From NCBI GenBank assembly GCA_034190875.2, contig CM067354.1, positions 44,550,130-44,614,129 on the forward strand: a stretch of DNA of 64,000 bases, in the 5' to 3' direction. Below the pieces are notes generated by a model that was not told the DNA's origin, ran no database searches, and saw only the letters and a program-made list of their open reading frames with translations. How positions within the stretch are numbered: position 1 is the first letter of the stretch; every line of letters begins with the position of its first letter. The position numbers and the translations under genes are program-made. Shown piece by piece: positions 23,517-37,353 of the stretch. This DNA comes from Urechis unicinctus. Lineage: Eukaryota; Annelida; Polychaeta; Xenopneusta; Urechidae.

Positions 23517-26500
23517 CTAATTTAGTGTCTGTTTCCATTTTTTTACTGAAATGTCAACACGCAAGACGAATAGATGCATGAAGCAACTAAGAAGTGTAAC
23601 CAGGAGAAATGCTGCTACCTCATAAACATAACGTGGAGCAAATATCTTCCACACCATGAGGTGTCGTCGATGCAAACCTGCACAACACATGGCTGCCAGC
23701 AACTGAAAAATAAACACACAACACAATTTTACCATTGGTAGTTCAAAAAGTACATCATGATATAACATTGTAAAACTGGTTTTAACTCAGATATTTCTGA
23801 CTTACTCTGACCCCAAAAATGAGAATATGAGCAAGAATCAGCCTCCCCATAGATCTTCTGAATGTTGACTGGTCTTCATGTAGCTCAAATTCACCCTTTT
23901 CTTCCAATATTTTGTAATTTTCAGTAGTGTATATAGAGTTGCCCCTGTTGTGCAACCAGAAAAGTAAAAGCGGTAGAGCTACAGTGGAAAGAATATATGA
24001 GGCAAATGTGTTGGCAATGATGAGTGCTGCTGGTACGGTGTAGTTTTCAAAGTCGCCATGGAATCCATGATATGCTGCCTCCCATCGGATAGAGGTGACA
24101 GTTGTCTGATGTCCGGAAGCAAAGAAATGCTCGCATGCAAAGAGGCTCCATAGAACAACACTAGACAACGGAATACATCCATCTGTAAGAAGAGCGGAGC
24201 TACCAAAATAAAATACAATTCTACAAAATTATATCTGGTTAGCCATAAAACATAAATTGGATCAAAGATCATATAAAAGATACCTGCAGATCGAAGTTTT
24301 GTGGAACAAGTCACGAGTTCCAAAAGGAAGAACATTCCGGCAATTTGCAGGGTCAATGATGCTGCCATACCATCTCCAAGTGTGATGAATAATATCATCG
24401 TTATCGAGGCAAGTAGAATAAGGAGACTAGAGGAGTAGACAGTAGCCAGACCATATACAACAGGTACTTGTGTGTCTGTGGACTTCTCATCCTCATCTGC
24501 CCGTGTTGATGAGTGCCCGGCAATCTGACTTTTAAAGTGCTTTTTCCAATTTTCTGTCAAATGCTTAAAAACCTGGGGAATAACATTATTTCCAGCAGGA
24601 TACAGGAAGAAATTGTTCGATGTTTTGTTGTCAGAAGTAAATACGAAAATTGTTAAAGGCTTCACAATACAAATGGCGATGGAAAACAAAGACAACAAAT
24701 ATACGATTCTAGGAAACAGCACAAGTTGCCACACAGGCAGGTTCTCATAAACTTTGAGGGGCAGGCCCTGAAGGGCCCAGTAGAAAAGTACTGCAAAAGC
24801 TGTAATGGGAAGACCATATAAAACGTACAAAACAGATGGTGCATATCCATTCAAATTACCATGAAATTGCAACCAATATCTAAGAGACAGTGGAACAGCA
24901 ATCACCGAGACAACTGAGAGGAAATAGCGCATATGCCTCGATTGAGCAGTATCATCCACCAAATCTGAGAATGGTTGTAAAAAGGACTGGACATCACAGG
25001 ATATCTTTTCTTCTCTACAAGCTCGAAAATTTGCTGACATTCGAACACAGAGTGATGCAAGAATAGCAAGGAATATTAGCATCATAGCCAGATTCTTCAG
25101 ATGCCTTCCTTCATCAAAAAGGCTTTGTTTATTTTTCTTTGGAATACTGAAGAGCATTTTTGCAGTTGTTCTTCTATATAAAGATGTGCCCACCTGATAA
25201 ACATGGCAAAGGAGTAGGGAGTGGAAGAGATATGCAGTAACTATGTCTTCATTTACAACATAACTATTGGAAAATAGAGACATACAATACATAAACAAAC
25301 AACCAATGCTGACAACTTCAACAAAGGACATATATCCAGATACCCTTTTTGATTGTCCATCAGAATTTTGACTTTGAAGAATTTTGTATAGGATAAAAGT
25401 TATCAGGCCTATCGTAAGAATACCCATAATTAAGGAAGAAATCAGAAACTTAAACTTCATTTCACAGAGATAAAGGAACATACACAGAGCAACAATCCAA
25501 CCAGACACAGCCATTGCCCAACCATAGTTATAACCAGACGACCATCTCAAGTCGTAAATCAAGAATGCATTGAGCAACACAGCTGTTGTGGTTATGGTTA
25601 AACCAAGTACAATGCCATTTAGATCAAACTTGGCCCACACAGATTGGCACATTGTTTTGATGCCAGTTAAATACTCAAGATACTTGTCCTTTAATTCCTT
25701 GAGTTGTGATTCTACATGAACAGCACCTTCACCGAGATGAATGGATTCAACTACTCTCTGGAGATCCCTTTCAATTTTGCTAAATACATCATCCCACTTC
25801 CTCAACTTCCTCTGCGGAAAATCCTCAGATATTTTGGAGTAAGTCATTATGTAGTCATTAATCTGATGTGCATTCAGATGCAATGCTGATAAAGTGTGGT
25901 ACAGCTGTCGCACTTGGCTGCCAGATTGTGTCCATGATGGGCTGTGATTGAACAAATCTTCAATAACTGATCCTAGATTGCTAAAAGGTATTGGTATTCC
26001 CAGAAGAAGTGATAATGTTGGAACAAGATCAACCTGAGAAACCTGTTCATAGTCACCCTGGAAATTACAACAGAGATATAGAAATATGTGATTAGCAACC
26101 ATAAAAAGTCAGTACAATATTTAAAGTGGTTCCTCACTGAGAGACCTATTTTTTAAATTTCTTTCATTGAGAATATAATTACCAAACAACATATTTGCAC
26201 ACATCTTGTATGAGTCTGTAACTCATAATATTGTAGGGGATTTGTCATTGAAGTGTGGATCTTTACATATAAATATAAAAGATGAAATGTAATTTACATT
26301 TTGAGGGGGTGAGGAAGTAATCAGGGATGGACTGTACATGAAAAGAGCTGCTTCAAGTTCATCCCGGCTGTCGCCACCATGATCACCACTGCGTGTCATT
26401 CCATGATCACCCAACACAACAAGTAAGGTGTTGTTATCCAATGCCTTTATCAAGGAACTGCAAACACATAGAAGAAATATGACTCTAGACCACAATTCAT

Positions 26501-27379
26501 TGAAGCATCAACAAAATAAGGGAAAGGTAGTAGATCCATAGGGTCCGGTAATATTGTATCGAGGGAATAGGTATTTAAGAAAACTGAAAACATTTAATAC
26601 CTCAGTACTGCATCCATTTGAGTCAGCTTCTCACTCATAGCATGATGGTTTGGTCCATACCTATGACCACAATGATCCACTCCCAAAAAGTGGGCAATTA
26701 TAACATCCCAGTCAGATTTGTTCATTTCAGGCATAAGGTGTGACATGACACCATCATCAACTGTGTGAAGGTCCTTCACATTCAAAGATGGATAAGCATA
26801 GGACCTTTTGAACCGATTAGGAAACAATGCAAGCCATGTGTCATCACCCATGAAAGTAATTTTCTTTCCTTGTTTCACAAACTGGTCAATAATATTGTCT
26901 TCAACGATGTCTGAGCTTGCAAAGTTGTAACCTGCATCAACGAAAGTTGGAAGGCTTCCAGTAGTCAACCCCTTAAGTCTTTGTAATGTCGTAGTGGGGG
27001 GATCAGCAATAAATCGATAAAGTCTTGAGTTACGAGGCTGCATCTTTAAAATGCGGTGCAATGATTTAAGTTTGTTCTGGTAGGGAAGAGAATTTCCAGA
27101 GGATCTAGCAGTTGAATTGAATGCAACAAAATCAAATCTGAGAGCATCGATGACAACAAAAACTGTTTTTTTGAAATGAGGAAGCATCCAGCATCCACTC
27201 TTTCCATCGATATATCCGTGATGGTCCATGTGGCCGGCGAAATCCACATGGCAAGTGCTGTTCTCATTGACAACAAGGCGAGTTAAGAGGAAGCCCTTGG
27301 TAAATAAAAAAATACCAGTGATATAGATGACAATCAGTGTAACGAAAACCACCACATCCTTCTGTGTGGAAAACATCAT
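23517..27379 (-). CDS. PIGO: GPI ethanolamine phosphate transferase 3
   Basis: A five-exon gene: 27,379-26,601, 26,457-26,298, 26,057-24,284, 24,182-23,806 and 23,702-23,517. The introns are 143, 240, 101 and 103 bp, all GT-AG with consistent phases, giving 1091 codons, close to the ~1090 usual for vertebrate PIGO. The enzyme adds phosphoethanolamine to the third mannose of GPI precursors in the ER membrane. Residues 8-28 form an N-terminal membrane anchor. A luminal alkaline-phosphatase-type domain follows, with VVIDALRFD (75-83), DPPTTT (127-131), FMGDDTW, HFLGVDHCGHRYGP (230-243) and GDHGMT at the start of exon 2. The rest is a long multi-pass membrane region ending with the family-typical HRRHLMVWKIFAPRY. 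The first ATG follows a GC-richer stretch at 27,440-27,520, a likely promoter or 5' UTR. It appears intact. Confidence 0.94.
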
Positions 27380-27879
27380 GACTCAAATAGCTAATTTACT
27401 GAGTCAGGAATGAAAAATGTCTGTGAAAACACACAGAAATCTCGATGGAGCTTGTCGGGGAAGCTTGCGTCCGCCGGAAGTAACCCCGTAGCGACGGACC
27501 TTCGGTGAAAACAAACACCTGTCAAGCGTTGTTAATATTAGCGATCTGGTGGTTTACCTGCTTTTCCATCGTTAGATCGCGATAATATCATTTGCAATCG
27601 TCTTGCCGAACATTTAAGTAATGTAAACAAAGAATTCCGTCGCAGAGAGACCATTTCAATACCTGAATACGCTGTACGTCTTGACGAAACTACTCATAGT
27701 CATAGCTCCAGTCGAACGGTAACATGAATTTATACGTCTACTCAGACGTCTTGTAGGGCTAAACTACTCAAAGAGTACTCGACGAATACCTCTTGTGTGC
27801 GTTCATTTATGCTTTTATGGTTAATTAATATGTTACAGAGCTATAAAATAAACAATCAGTGTAAAGGGTTGTCAGCATA

Positions 27880-28630
27880 ACGTATTAAGTTGATTGACTA
27901 TTGGTAAACATGGGTTGACTATGCATAAGATTATGTTGGTATAATGTATGTATTTGGTTGGTTGAAGATTTATGACACTCGGGTGGACCTCATGTAGAGG
28001 TCTCAAGGTTGATCACTTAAGGCATGCATCTTGAGGTAGAAATGGGTTGACTGGTGGCTGAAAGAACTTGGTTGGTTAAGCAGTGGGTTGACAACTGATA
28101 TTCAAAGGGCTGACTCACTTTAATTTTCAGAAGTTCGGTTGGTTGAAACCTCCAGGTATTATGATGGGTTGACTTAACTCAATTTATATTCAGTGTAGGT
28201 CCTAAATAGGTTGACCTATCACGACAGTCTGTGGGTTGACAGCTGTGAGTATTCAAATGGTTGACACATCTCTATATTCGGGGGGGGGGGGGGGGGGGGG
28301 GGGATATAGGTAATCATATTGTTGACTCATCTCAATATTCATGGGGGTGACAGCTATATGGGTATTCATATGGTTGACACTAGCCCTGCAGAATGCTTTG
28401 TATGTATTACCGTCCAACCGGCGCTAGATTGACTCATTTTAATATTCATTGAGGTGACAGCTATGGTATTCAAATGTTTGACTCATCTCAATATTCAATG
28501 GGGTGACAGATGTGGATATTCTTATGGTTAACTAATTATATTTAAAGCCATTTGGTTGAGTGCTCTAGACATTCGATAAGCTGTCGTGTCGAAATATTCC
28601 GGCAGTAGAGAATGTGGGTTGACCAATCTA
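27880..28630 (+). repeat. Loose GGTTGAC-motif tandem region
   Basis: The words GGGTTGAC, TGGTTGAC and ATATTCA recur every 30-60 bases with no fixed period, interrupted by a G run at 28,281-28,303. It looks like an old, drifted minisatellite upstream of PIGO. Confidence 0.6.
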
Positions 28631-28639
28631 TCTGAAGAA

Positions 28640-29240
28640 AACGGTTGCAGCTCTAATTATGTGACATTCATTTGTTAGGCAACGGCTATTTTCCTGGAAT
28701 AGATTAATTACCAACTTCATTGCGAATAAGTTGTAGCATATAGCAACTGCCTTGTGTTGATATCTTGGAAACGTACAATTAACCCAAAATGCCACAGACA
28801 ATTCTATCATAAACAATGAACGACAGATTTAGCCGGTTAGATATTTCCTGCCGACGCGAGGCAGAAGAAAAACCAATCATCATATAAACCAGTCGATCAT
28901 ATATCTTATATAATATTGCACAACATATGTTGTGGCTACAAGGAACTACATAATTCACTCTGTTAAAAAACATTGGGAGTTGGCATATCACTGAACGCAT
29001 GTATTCCCTGTTGCCAAGGCCGCTTAGCGTCCAATGCATTTTGGGAGCCCCGAAAAACCCGGATGGCCGATAAGCTCCATAAGTCTAACCCTCGACGAAG
29101 TGAGGACGACCCAGCGGACGGCCTGTGCCCATTGGGTCAACCCAGTCGGCTTAGTCAGGGGATCATCGGGTATTCCATAGGACTGTGCCTTCTATGCACC
29201 AATGTGTAATATATATAAAATGTAGAACTACAAATGTACG
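28640..29240. other. Unassigned stretch
   Basis: No gene or recognisable repeat was seen. It separates two minisatellite regions. Confidence 0.3.
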
Positions 29241-29261
29241 TATATTGCTTTTCTTGGGTAC

Positions 29262-30372
29262 CCAGTGGACGCCTAATACATTGTAAGCCATATGAAGGAA
29301 GAAAGACATGAGTTTGACCCAGTGGACCCCGAATACATTGTATCCAATAGAGAGGATGGGGGATCGACCAGTGGACCCCGAATACATCATGTCCAATTGA
29401 GAGGATGGGAGGTCGACCCAGTGGACGCCCAGTACATTGAATTAATTGAGAGGATGGGAGGTCGACCCCGTGGACCCCGAATACATTGTCTGCCATAGAG
29501 AGGATGGGAGGTCGAAACCAGTGGACGCCCAATACATTGTATGCTATAGAGAGGAAGGGAGGTCAACCAACCCCGAATACATTGTCTGCCATAGAGAGGA
29601 TGGGAGGTCGACCCAGTGGATGCATATTATATTTAATCTAATAGAGAGGATGGGAGGTCGACCCAGTGGACGCATATTATATTTAATCTAATAGAGAGGA
29701 TGGGAGGTCGACCCAGTGGACGCCCAATACATTGTATCTAATAGAGAGGATGGGAGATCGACCCAGTGGATGCCCAATACATTGAATTAATATAGAGGAT
29801 TGGAGGTCGACCCAGTGGACGCCAAATACATTGTATCAACTAGAGAGAACGGGAGGTCGACCCAGTGGACCCCGAATACATTGTCTGCCATAGAGAGGAT
29901 GGGAGGTCGACCCAGTGGACGCCCAATACATTGTATCTAATAGAGAGGATGGAAGATCGACCCAGTGGACGCCCAATACATTGTATCTAATAGAGAGGAT
30001 GGGAGATCGACCCAGTGGATGCCCAATACATTGAATTAATATAGAGGATTGGAGGTCGACCCAGTGGACGCCAAATACATTGTATCAACTAGAGAGAACG
30101 GGAGGTCGACCCAGTGGACCCCGAATACATTGTCTGCCATAGAGAGGATGGGAGGTCGACCCAGTGGACGCCCAATACATTGTATCTAATAGAGAGGATG
30201 GAAGATCGACCCAGTGGACGCCCAATACATTGAATCTAACAGAGAGGACGGGAGGTCAACCAAGTTGACCACGAATACATTGTCTGCCATAGAGAGGATG
30301 GGAGGTCGACCAAGTTAATGCCCAATACATTGTATGCTATAGAGAGGACGGGAGGTCGACCCATTGGCCCCG
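29262..30372 (+). repeat. 50-bp minisatellite with higher-order repeat
   Basis: About 22 copies of a roughly 50-base unit with the core GGGAGGTCGACCCAGTGGAC and TACATTGTATCTA. From about 29,751 to 30,240 five-unit blocks recur with a 249-base period (for example TGGGAGATCG at 29,751 and 30,000), so a higher-order repeat has formed. Short open frames over it are artefacts. Confidence 0.9.
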
Positions 30373-31600
30373 AATCCATTGTTTGCTTTAAAGAATTGGA
30401 CTCCTTGATCATTGTCTGAGAGAATAATAACTTTGGGCTCAGAAATATGGCGGTTCATTTGAACAGTGCTTGCTTTGGCAAAACAAACCATTATTGCCTG
30501 AAGCATGTTATTTCTTTTGTGGATATGTACCTTAGAGAAACTCTTTACAGAATAGTCATTACACATACAACCAGGTTCATTGAAACAGCAATCTTACTTG
30601 TTCTTTTGTCTCAGTAAAGTTATAGTTCGGCTTCACAACAATTTCACTTGGATAAAAATGCAGAGTGAGCACCAAACAATGGATACTGATATCATGTTTT
30701 CCTTAATAAACAGTATCAATCTTAAATATTCCTTTGAATATGACAAAGAATATGAGCAAATTTTGTTATAATTGAGCAAATCTTGGGGAAGAGTTAAGCA
30801 ACGCAAATTGTGCAATACAGCCTCATTTGGTTACAGGAAGAATAATTGTCTAATTCACAAATCATAATGTTTTGTCAAATATCATAGCATATGCATTTCC
30901 AGTGTTGCTATATCACTGATCTGTCAGTTCAGATCTACTGGAACAAGGAATAAGTAAACATCTTAACAAGAACATAATTAAGGATTTTCCAAGAAATACA
31001 CACTCATGAAAGATTTCATGAGACATGTAAACAATTTAGTGCATAGAAATATCTGTGATGTGTCTAACATGAATATACCAAACAAAGAGCCTCCCAATCA
31101 AACCACCTCTTGTTTAAAATAGAGGTAACATAATAATATTACCATGACACACACAATCTAGCTATTTCTCTGGACAAAGGAAGCAAATGGCCTAGTCCCG
31201 CTTACTTTGGCTGGTACAGATAAGGTGCAATCTGGCTCCACATGAAACACATAGCACCTGGAACATAAGACCAGAACTATATTGCAAATAATAAATATGA
31301 TATTCATTTTTTAAGATGCAGATAAGACTAACATTGGGGAGGCATTATGAACTAGTATAGGACATAATCATTAGTACTTCAATGGCTAAACCTCTACAAT
31401 TGACAATGTCTAGGCATAAACACTACATGAATTGGCATATAGTAAGCACTTTCACAATTTGATGTAACTGATTATGTTTGTTGTTGTAAAGATTTATTTG
31501 TGAAAACCTGAGCCAATATCACACCATGTTTTTCAGGAACACACATTCGAAAAATATGTACAAACTACAAATCATTATAATTACCAAGATGCCAAAATCC
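30373..31600. other. Unassigned stretch
   Basis: AT-rich with no convincing coding. It may be the 3' untranslated region or last intron of the gene upstream on the minus strand. Confidence 0.3.
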
Positions 31601-34600
31601 TGACCGCATCAGATGCAGTAGACATCCTTGAGATCTGAGACCAAATGCATGCTTTGCTAATCAAGCACTCATGAGGAGAAAAACACATCTTATTTGCTTC
31701 TGGTATCAACTATATTTTCACTGAAATTTGGTTCTTTAAAATAATAAATACCCGAGTTGGAGTAAAGACTGGTGGCTATGTAAGACCATGCCTCTCCAGA
31801 AGTTGTCACGGGTAGTTTGTCACCAGTCAATGTTTCATGCAAGAACTGCAACGCAAATAAAATGCACAAGGATGAGGCTATGTATGCAGTCTTTCAATAG
31901 TTTAGTTAATACGTTTGGTAAATGACGAACATTAAATACCATTAAAGCAAATACACCACAGTTGAAAGCGTCTTGTCTGTTTGCAGTTGGAGGAGGGGTT
32001 ACATCAGAACCTGCCCTGTCAAGACCCACTGCAGCACGGTCATCCATGAATTTCCTGATCACACAATTGTTACATGAAATTAAAGGTATTGAACACATGC
32101 AAAAACCTACCCAAATCTTTGCCTCACAACAAACACATCCAGCACAAAATACATGTGATAGCATGATACACAGCCAATGATAGTGTTATTTTTAAAGATT
32201 GTATTGATACTAATATCATCAATTCTTCTCAATCATGTGCAATATATTCTTTCATAAAGCTACTGTGAAAATTTATATGTTTTATCATTTTTTAAAGAAT
32301 TATGCTAACTGATTTTACCAAAGCTGTCCAGTGATAAAGATAAATGCCAACAAGGAGTCTTGAAAATTGACCTGAATACAATACTTGTGATTTGACCATT
32401 CATACTGTGGTATTTCATAATATCATTGAAGAGCATATTCAAGGGCAACAAATGCCACTATATTATAGAGGATTAACCATATGCAGAAGAGGAACTCTGA
32501 TCCTATCCAGTATTGAGGTGACTGTCTGTGTTGGTAAGTGGTAGGCTGGTTCTTTTGCCCACTTGGTAACCAACCAACAAGTGGAGGTAGGCATCCACTT
32601 CCTGAAACAATGTCTGCAATGCAATAACCCTAAAAGATTGCTTCAGGTGACTCAATGGCAATATTTTGAATTGAAATAGGGATCAGATTTTAAGTTCATT
32701 GTTGACATGAAAGACATAAATAATAAATAAATGGACATCTATACTATGACATGAATATGGAAAAATGATATAGAAGGATGGATAAATATACAGTACTTGA
32801 TCCGTGAGCCATGCTGTTCCTTTTAAGCTGAGGAAATCAAGTAATGTTAAGGAGTACGATCCATGACACGCAGTGGGGCAGTACTACAAATTTCCAAGAC
32901 CATAGGAATTCATGTGATGAAGAAAATGGCATGTTCATCCAAGAGTATGTTAAAACAGAAAGGAGAATGTTCAACTTCTAAAAAGATAACCAAATTGTTT
33001 GATGCTATTTAAAACTAGGACCACAGAAGTGTGAATAACAAATTGATAAGTCACATAAGAAAAGGTTGGACCTAAATTTGACATGGCAAATAAGAACCAT
33101 GATAAGGGGTCTCCTTACCAAAGTGGACATGCTTCTTCTTCTTTATAGGCTGGATTGATGTTGTTCCTTAAGGTAAAACAAAAATAACCTAAATGCAAGG
33201 TTTAACATGATGACAATGTTCCTGTCTTACAATTGCTGAACAACTTTGAGAGCTCTGTACCTGGAGTGACGATATCATGGTCATGCTTAGAACCTTGTGC
33301 CAGCGGTGTAGTAATAGGTGTCTTGCCACTGGTCTTTTGATCTGTTTCAGTAGTGCTGGGGACAATATACATGCAACCATTGTCAAAGAGATCAATTAGG
33401 TCTACACAAGCATTACATTTTGCTTTCTACAATGAATAAACAATCTTTTACTACCTGTATGAAAATACTATATTTACATAATTAATTATAATTCAAACAC
33501 AGAACTTTGAAATTTTATGGTTATCTGGTATCATTGTGTCAAACAAGTACTTTCCTTAGAGGGACATATGACAATATGCATGTCTGATCCATATTCCAGA
33601 GCGCACCTAGGGAAGTATTCCTTCACCCTCTCAATACGAGAGAGTCGTTCTTGATTCCTCTTCTTGTTGAGGAGATGTGTCATCAGTTTCACCCAAAAAA
33701 TGTGGTGAGCTGCTTTGCATTGATTTAAGAAATAAATTGACTTCTCCATATACAAGAACAGCTCTTCAACAACTTGACTGTTGATGACACCACAAAAATC
33801 CTTCACCAGATCAAGTATTTGATTGGTGGAACCTGTCAAATGTACAGTAGTGATTGGAGATATGTGTGAGGGGGTGCATGTTTTTATCATAGGTGTGTTC
33901 CACAGAAGTCACGTTTAATTCCATCTTGCTAATAACCAACTCTAAAATTTCAATGTTTAGTGCCCTGTTCCTTAAAAGCTGAAGATTCTCAGCACTGGCA
34001 TGGCTGGAACATTCCAGGTTTTCTCGTTACCATGAGTGGCTACAAACCAAGGAATGTCACAAATTCATACTGTCGGCTGATGAGCTAGGGACAGAATCAT
34101 ATCTACATGGTCTCTGGGCTCTCACCCCTCAGAAGGAATTTGATCCCATTTGTGATCCTATGTGGGCAACATGCCGCCAAAAGACCATATGCCAACATTA
34201 ACACAAGTATACACACTATTGGTAACATATCAACCAATTCCACAGAGTTATCTGGTTGAGACTAAGGACAGTCCAGTAGTAGATAAATAACCAAAATCAT
34301 CCTTCACTTTTATCTAATGTGGATTTACTATTATTGCAGTAATTTGTTCCTGATGGGTATGCTGCAAGGTGATAAACACTGGGTATCTATCATTAAGGTC
34401 ACATTCCAGTGCACTCTGCATTGCTTGGTATCAACATTACATGTATTATAGGTCACACCTACTGTTTTATTATTTGAATCCTAAGTTATACAAGATAGTT
34501 TTCTCATAACTTCATTGTATGTTTTATCCAGGGAAAAGAATATAATTTTGTATAACTGATAATATGAATAACCTTTTTCTTACTCATGAGTTTTATCAGT

Positions 34601-36002
34601 ACATATTCAGTTAGTTCTAGTTCCATCTCTTCGTCATGGTTGGTTGGACGGGATGATGCAGGCAGCTTCTTAAATTCTGTGTTGTACACCATCTGATCTG
34701 ACTTGGCCGCACCAACATATGGGGACCAATTGTTGTAACTTGGCACAGCATGTTCTGTGGAGGCATCAGGTATAATTGATGATCAGTGCAAATACATCTG
34801 TTAAAGTACTGCTGTAATGATCTGTTTCTGCGTTGCACATATACACCTAGCAAAACCTATGTTCACAAATACAAAAAATGATTACCAAACAACAGAGGGA
34901 ATATAATCAACAAATTATACAGAAAGTAGTTGCTTGTTTCAAAAGCTGTCAAGAACGTGACAGAATGCAAATTGTGCAAATTGTTCACAACTGTGACCAT
35001 GAGATTGTTCAAATAAGGATGATCAAGAACCTCACACTTCACTCCCTAAGATTGAACCCACAACCTAACACTATGCTTTGCAATAAAATCTAATGGCACA
35101 ATATGAAATATATATGTACATTAAGTCATTGCAGTGGGGCTGAAATAATAGAAAACCAACCTGAAGAAGCTGCTGACATGATTGGCATGTCCACCCTTTC
35201 CCAGAATGAATTTTGGCATACTGTATCGGTCGCATCTGCATCCGCCACTGACATAACACAACATAAGAACAAAGTAGAATATCAGTTTCTGCAACAATAC
35301 TATCCTTCTTTGTTTTTTAACACTTAAACTATCATACACAAACTTATTTGGCAATTTCAATATACAAAGAAGTTAAGGTAAGTATGATACTAACAGTTTA
35401 GTCTGAGACAGCATTTCTTGTCCACATCCATCACTAACACCGGGGGGAAAATTCCACACTCAAGGCAAATAAACTCATAATCATGAGCACAAAAGGCCTC
35501 ATAGTCATAGCTGAGGTATGCCTTAATGATCTTGTTTTGCGGGGGATGGGAGAGTTTGTTGAACAGCTGAAGCTTGTCTAATTCCCGTCCTAACGCTGTA
35601 TGAGTCTGCATGTAGGTTCACAACAGAGAAGAAAGTTAATACAACCTGCCACCATCTGTAAAAGAGCATTAAATTAACTCTACGATCATTTGCTTTAGAA
35701 CAATCCAGCGTAGACTATGGGTCTCTCATACTAACTTCAATGCAACATCTGATCCATCTGCAAAATCACATGGTCAAAAAGATCTTGTTCTTGTAGTTGT
35801 GAAGTCCATGTGAGGGGTTGTGGTAATACACAAAGTTGCCACAACTGTGACAATTATTCATGCAGACTTTGATGTCTGGAACAAAAGTTATTTTGTTGTA
35901 TGAAAGTGGTGTATTTGAGAGCCAGATCAATTCTTGTATGATACGTTCTTCTTCTTCTTCTTCCATGTATTTGCCTCCTTCAACTGGTTGAAGATAATGC
36001 AA
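31600..36002 (-). CDS. Multi-exon gene: Cys-cluster and C48-like protease
   Basis: Several minus-strand open pieces bounded by splice-like sites read as one diverged protein. At 36,002-35,766 is a Cys-rich segment (CMNNCHSCGNFVYYHNPSHGLHN). At 35,600-35,390: SYDYEAFCAHDYEFICLECGIFPPVLVMD. At 34,740-34,590: a segment starting SYNNWSPYVGAAKS. At 33,880-33,540: a helical region (FLNQCKAAHHIFWVKLMTHLL). At 33,365-33,230: a Ser/Thr-rich linker. At 32,610-32,500: QEVDAYLHLLVGYQVGKRTS. At 32,060-31,932: RQDAFNCGVFALM, the catalytic-Cys motif of C48 (Ulp1/SENP-like) peptidases, splicing to FLHETLTGDKLPV at 31,848-31,750. The Cys-cluster part resembles HMGXB3-like and KDZ-transposase-associated proteins. 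Start, stop and some junctions are unresolved, and the His-Trp motif of the protease was not found. It could be a host gene or a domesticated or decaying transposon gene. Confidence 0.5.
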
Positions 36003-36039
36003 AGTTTTGGAGAGTGCACTAGATGTGAGGACAGGTTAA

Positions 36040-36245
36040 AAAATAAAAAAATAGATATAAGTTCCTTGAATTTTTAAGAGGCGTGACACTCGGCCTTTAA
36101 AGCCATTGAGTGTCTCCTCTTCCACTATATCAGGAGGCAAGGCATTCCAATCGCGTACGGTGTTTGGGAAGAAAGATGCCTTCCTTGTGTCAATGCAACT
36201 GGCGATCAGTTGGAGCGATCGGCTGTTGTTCGACCTATCCTCCTT
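36040..36245 (-). pseudogene. LINE ORF2 C-terminal scrap
   Basis: The minus strand reads RKASFFPNTVRDWNALPPD and then EEETLNGFKGRV before an AT-rich tail. This is the common C-terminal end of many LINE reverse transcriptase proteins. It is a 5'-truncated insertion of about 200 bp. Confidence 0.75.
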
Positions 36246-37106
36246 GGTGGTAATATACTAATAACATATATTTCCTGATGACTACCAGTTCTCGGTCAAT
36301 CTTGTACATCATCTGATCATTCTCATTCATCCCTAATAATTAGTGTAACGATAAGTGTAAGAAAACTAATTATAGACTTCGTGTTTGGCAATAAAATAAT
36401 TCATGATGCACCTCTTAACGTTCAAGCCTAAAGGTCAAATGGTTTAAGGCCGGCATAGTTATTTCCCAACACCAACATAGAAAAATCGTGTTAGAATTAT
36501 AACGCAAGAACAAATGTTGAATCTTAATGATAAGCAAATTATTGGTCTTGAAATAAGTGCATAAGAACTCCCTCAGAAAACAGACAATTTGGACTAATTC
36601 ATCATGGATTCGTATGCGTTGTATAAGTAGGTCAAACTTCAATCATCAATGTACTGCTACCAACAGCGAACGTCATTTCCTCGTGATACACTTCCAATCA
36701 GCTACAAGGAAATACCCCTGTTAGCAGACTATTAATTTCTTACTTTCATGCTTGGTGTCATCTAGCCGTGCACGACGTTTTATTGACCTAGGTTTCATCA
36801 GATCATCAAAACACCAGGGGCGAGTTGCCTTGCCTAGGGACGACCTAGCCGCGCACGATGGTAATATAAATATATACCGTCGTGCCCAAAGATATGTGGG
36901 TCGTGTGGCAAGTTTTATATATCGCGTGCAAATAGCTTCTCATCTATGACAATGTTGTGTACTTACGTATGTGGTAACGCTATCTTGTCCACGCCGCTAA
37001 CTTGTCCAACCGCATACAGCGCTGGGTAATATTTATGTGATACACGCTTTATTGACACGACTTTTTTTGGTCGTGCGATTTAGTTTGTTTGTTCCATTAG
37101 ACTAGT

Positions 37107-37255
37107 GGCCTATTTCACGTACCCGGCTAAGTCCGTAGCCGACTATCCTACCGTAGTCGACTAAGTTTAGACGGCTAAGTTCGTAGTCGACTAAAGCGTT
37201 TCACAAACGATTTCGGTAGTCGACTAAACTTAGTCGACTATGCTTAGCCAACTAC
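37107..37255 (+). repeat. TAGTCGACTA palindrome cluster, possible Harbinger end
   Basis: It opens with GTGGCCTATTTCACGTACCC, which recurs at about 38,171. At least four copies of TAGTCGACTA-type palindromes follow. It lies about 100 bp upstream of the Myb/SANT gene, where a terminal or subterminal repeat region of a PIF/Harbinger element would be. Confidence 0.45.
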
Positions 37256-37353
37256 GCGCTTTTTTCTTCGTTGCTATGGGGATTCCCCGGGAAATCCCGG
37301 GATTCCCTAATTTGTTGTCGTCTGTTGGTGGCACTCTAATTTTTCCAGCTGCA

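Noticed and set aside
29292-29691. Open frames over the 50-bp minisatellite (PVDAQYIV-type repeats)
   Set aside because: Repeat artefact: the frame drifts between units and no start or splice context is present.
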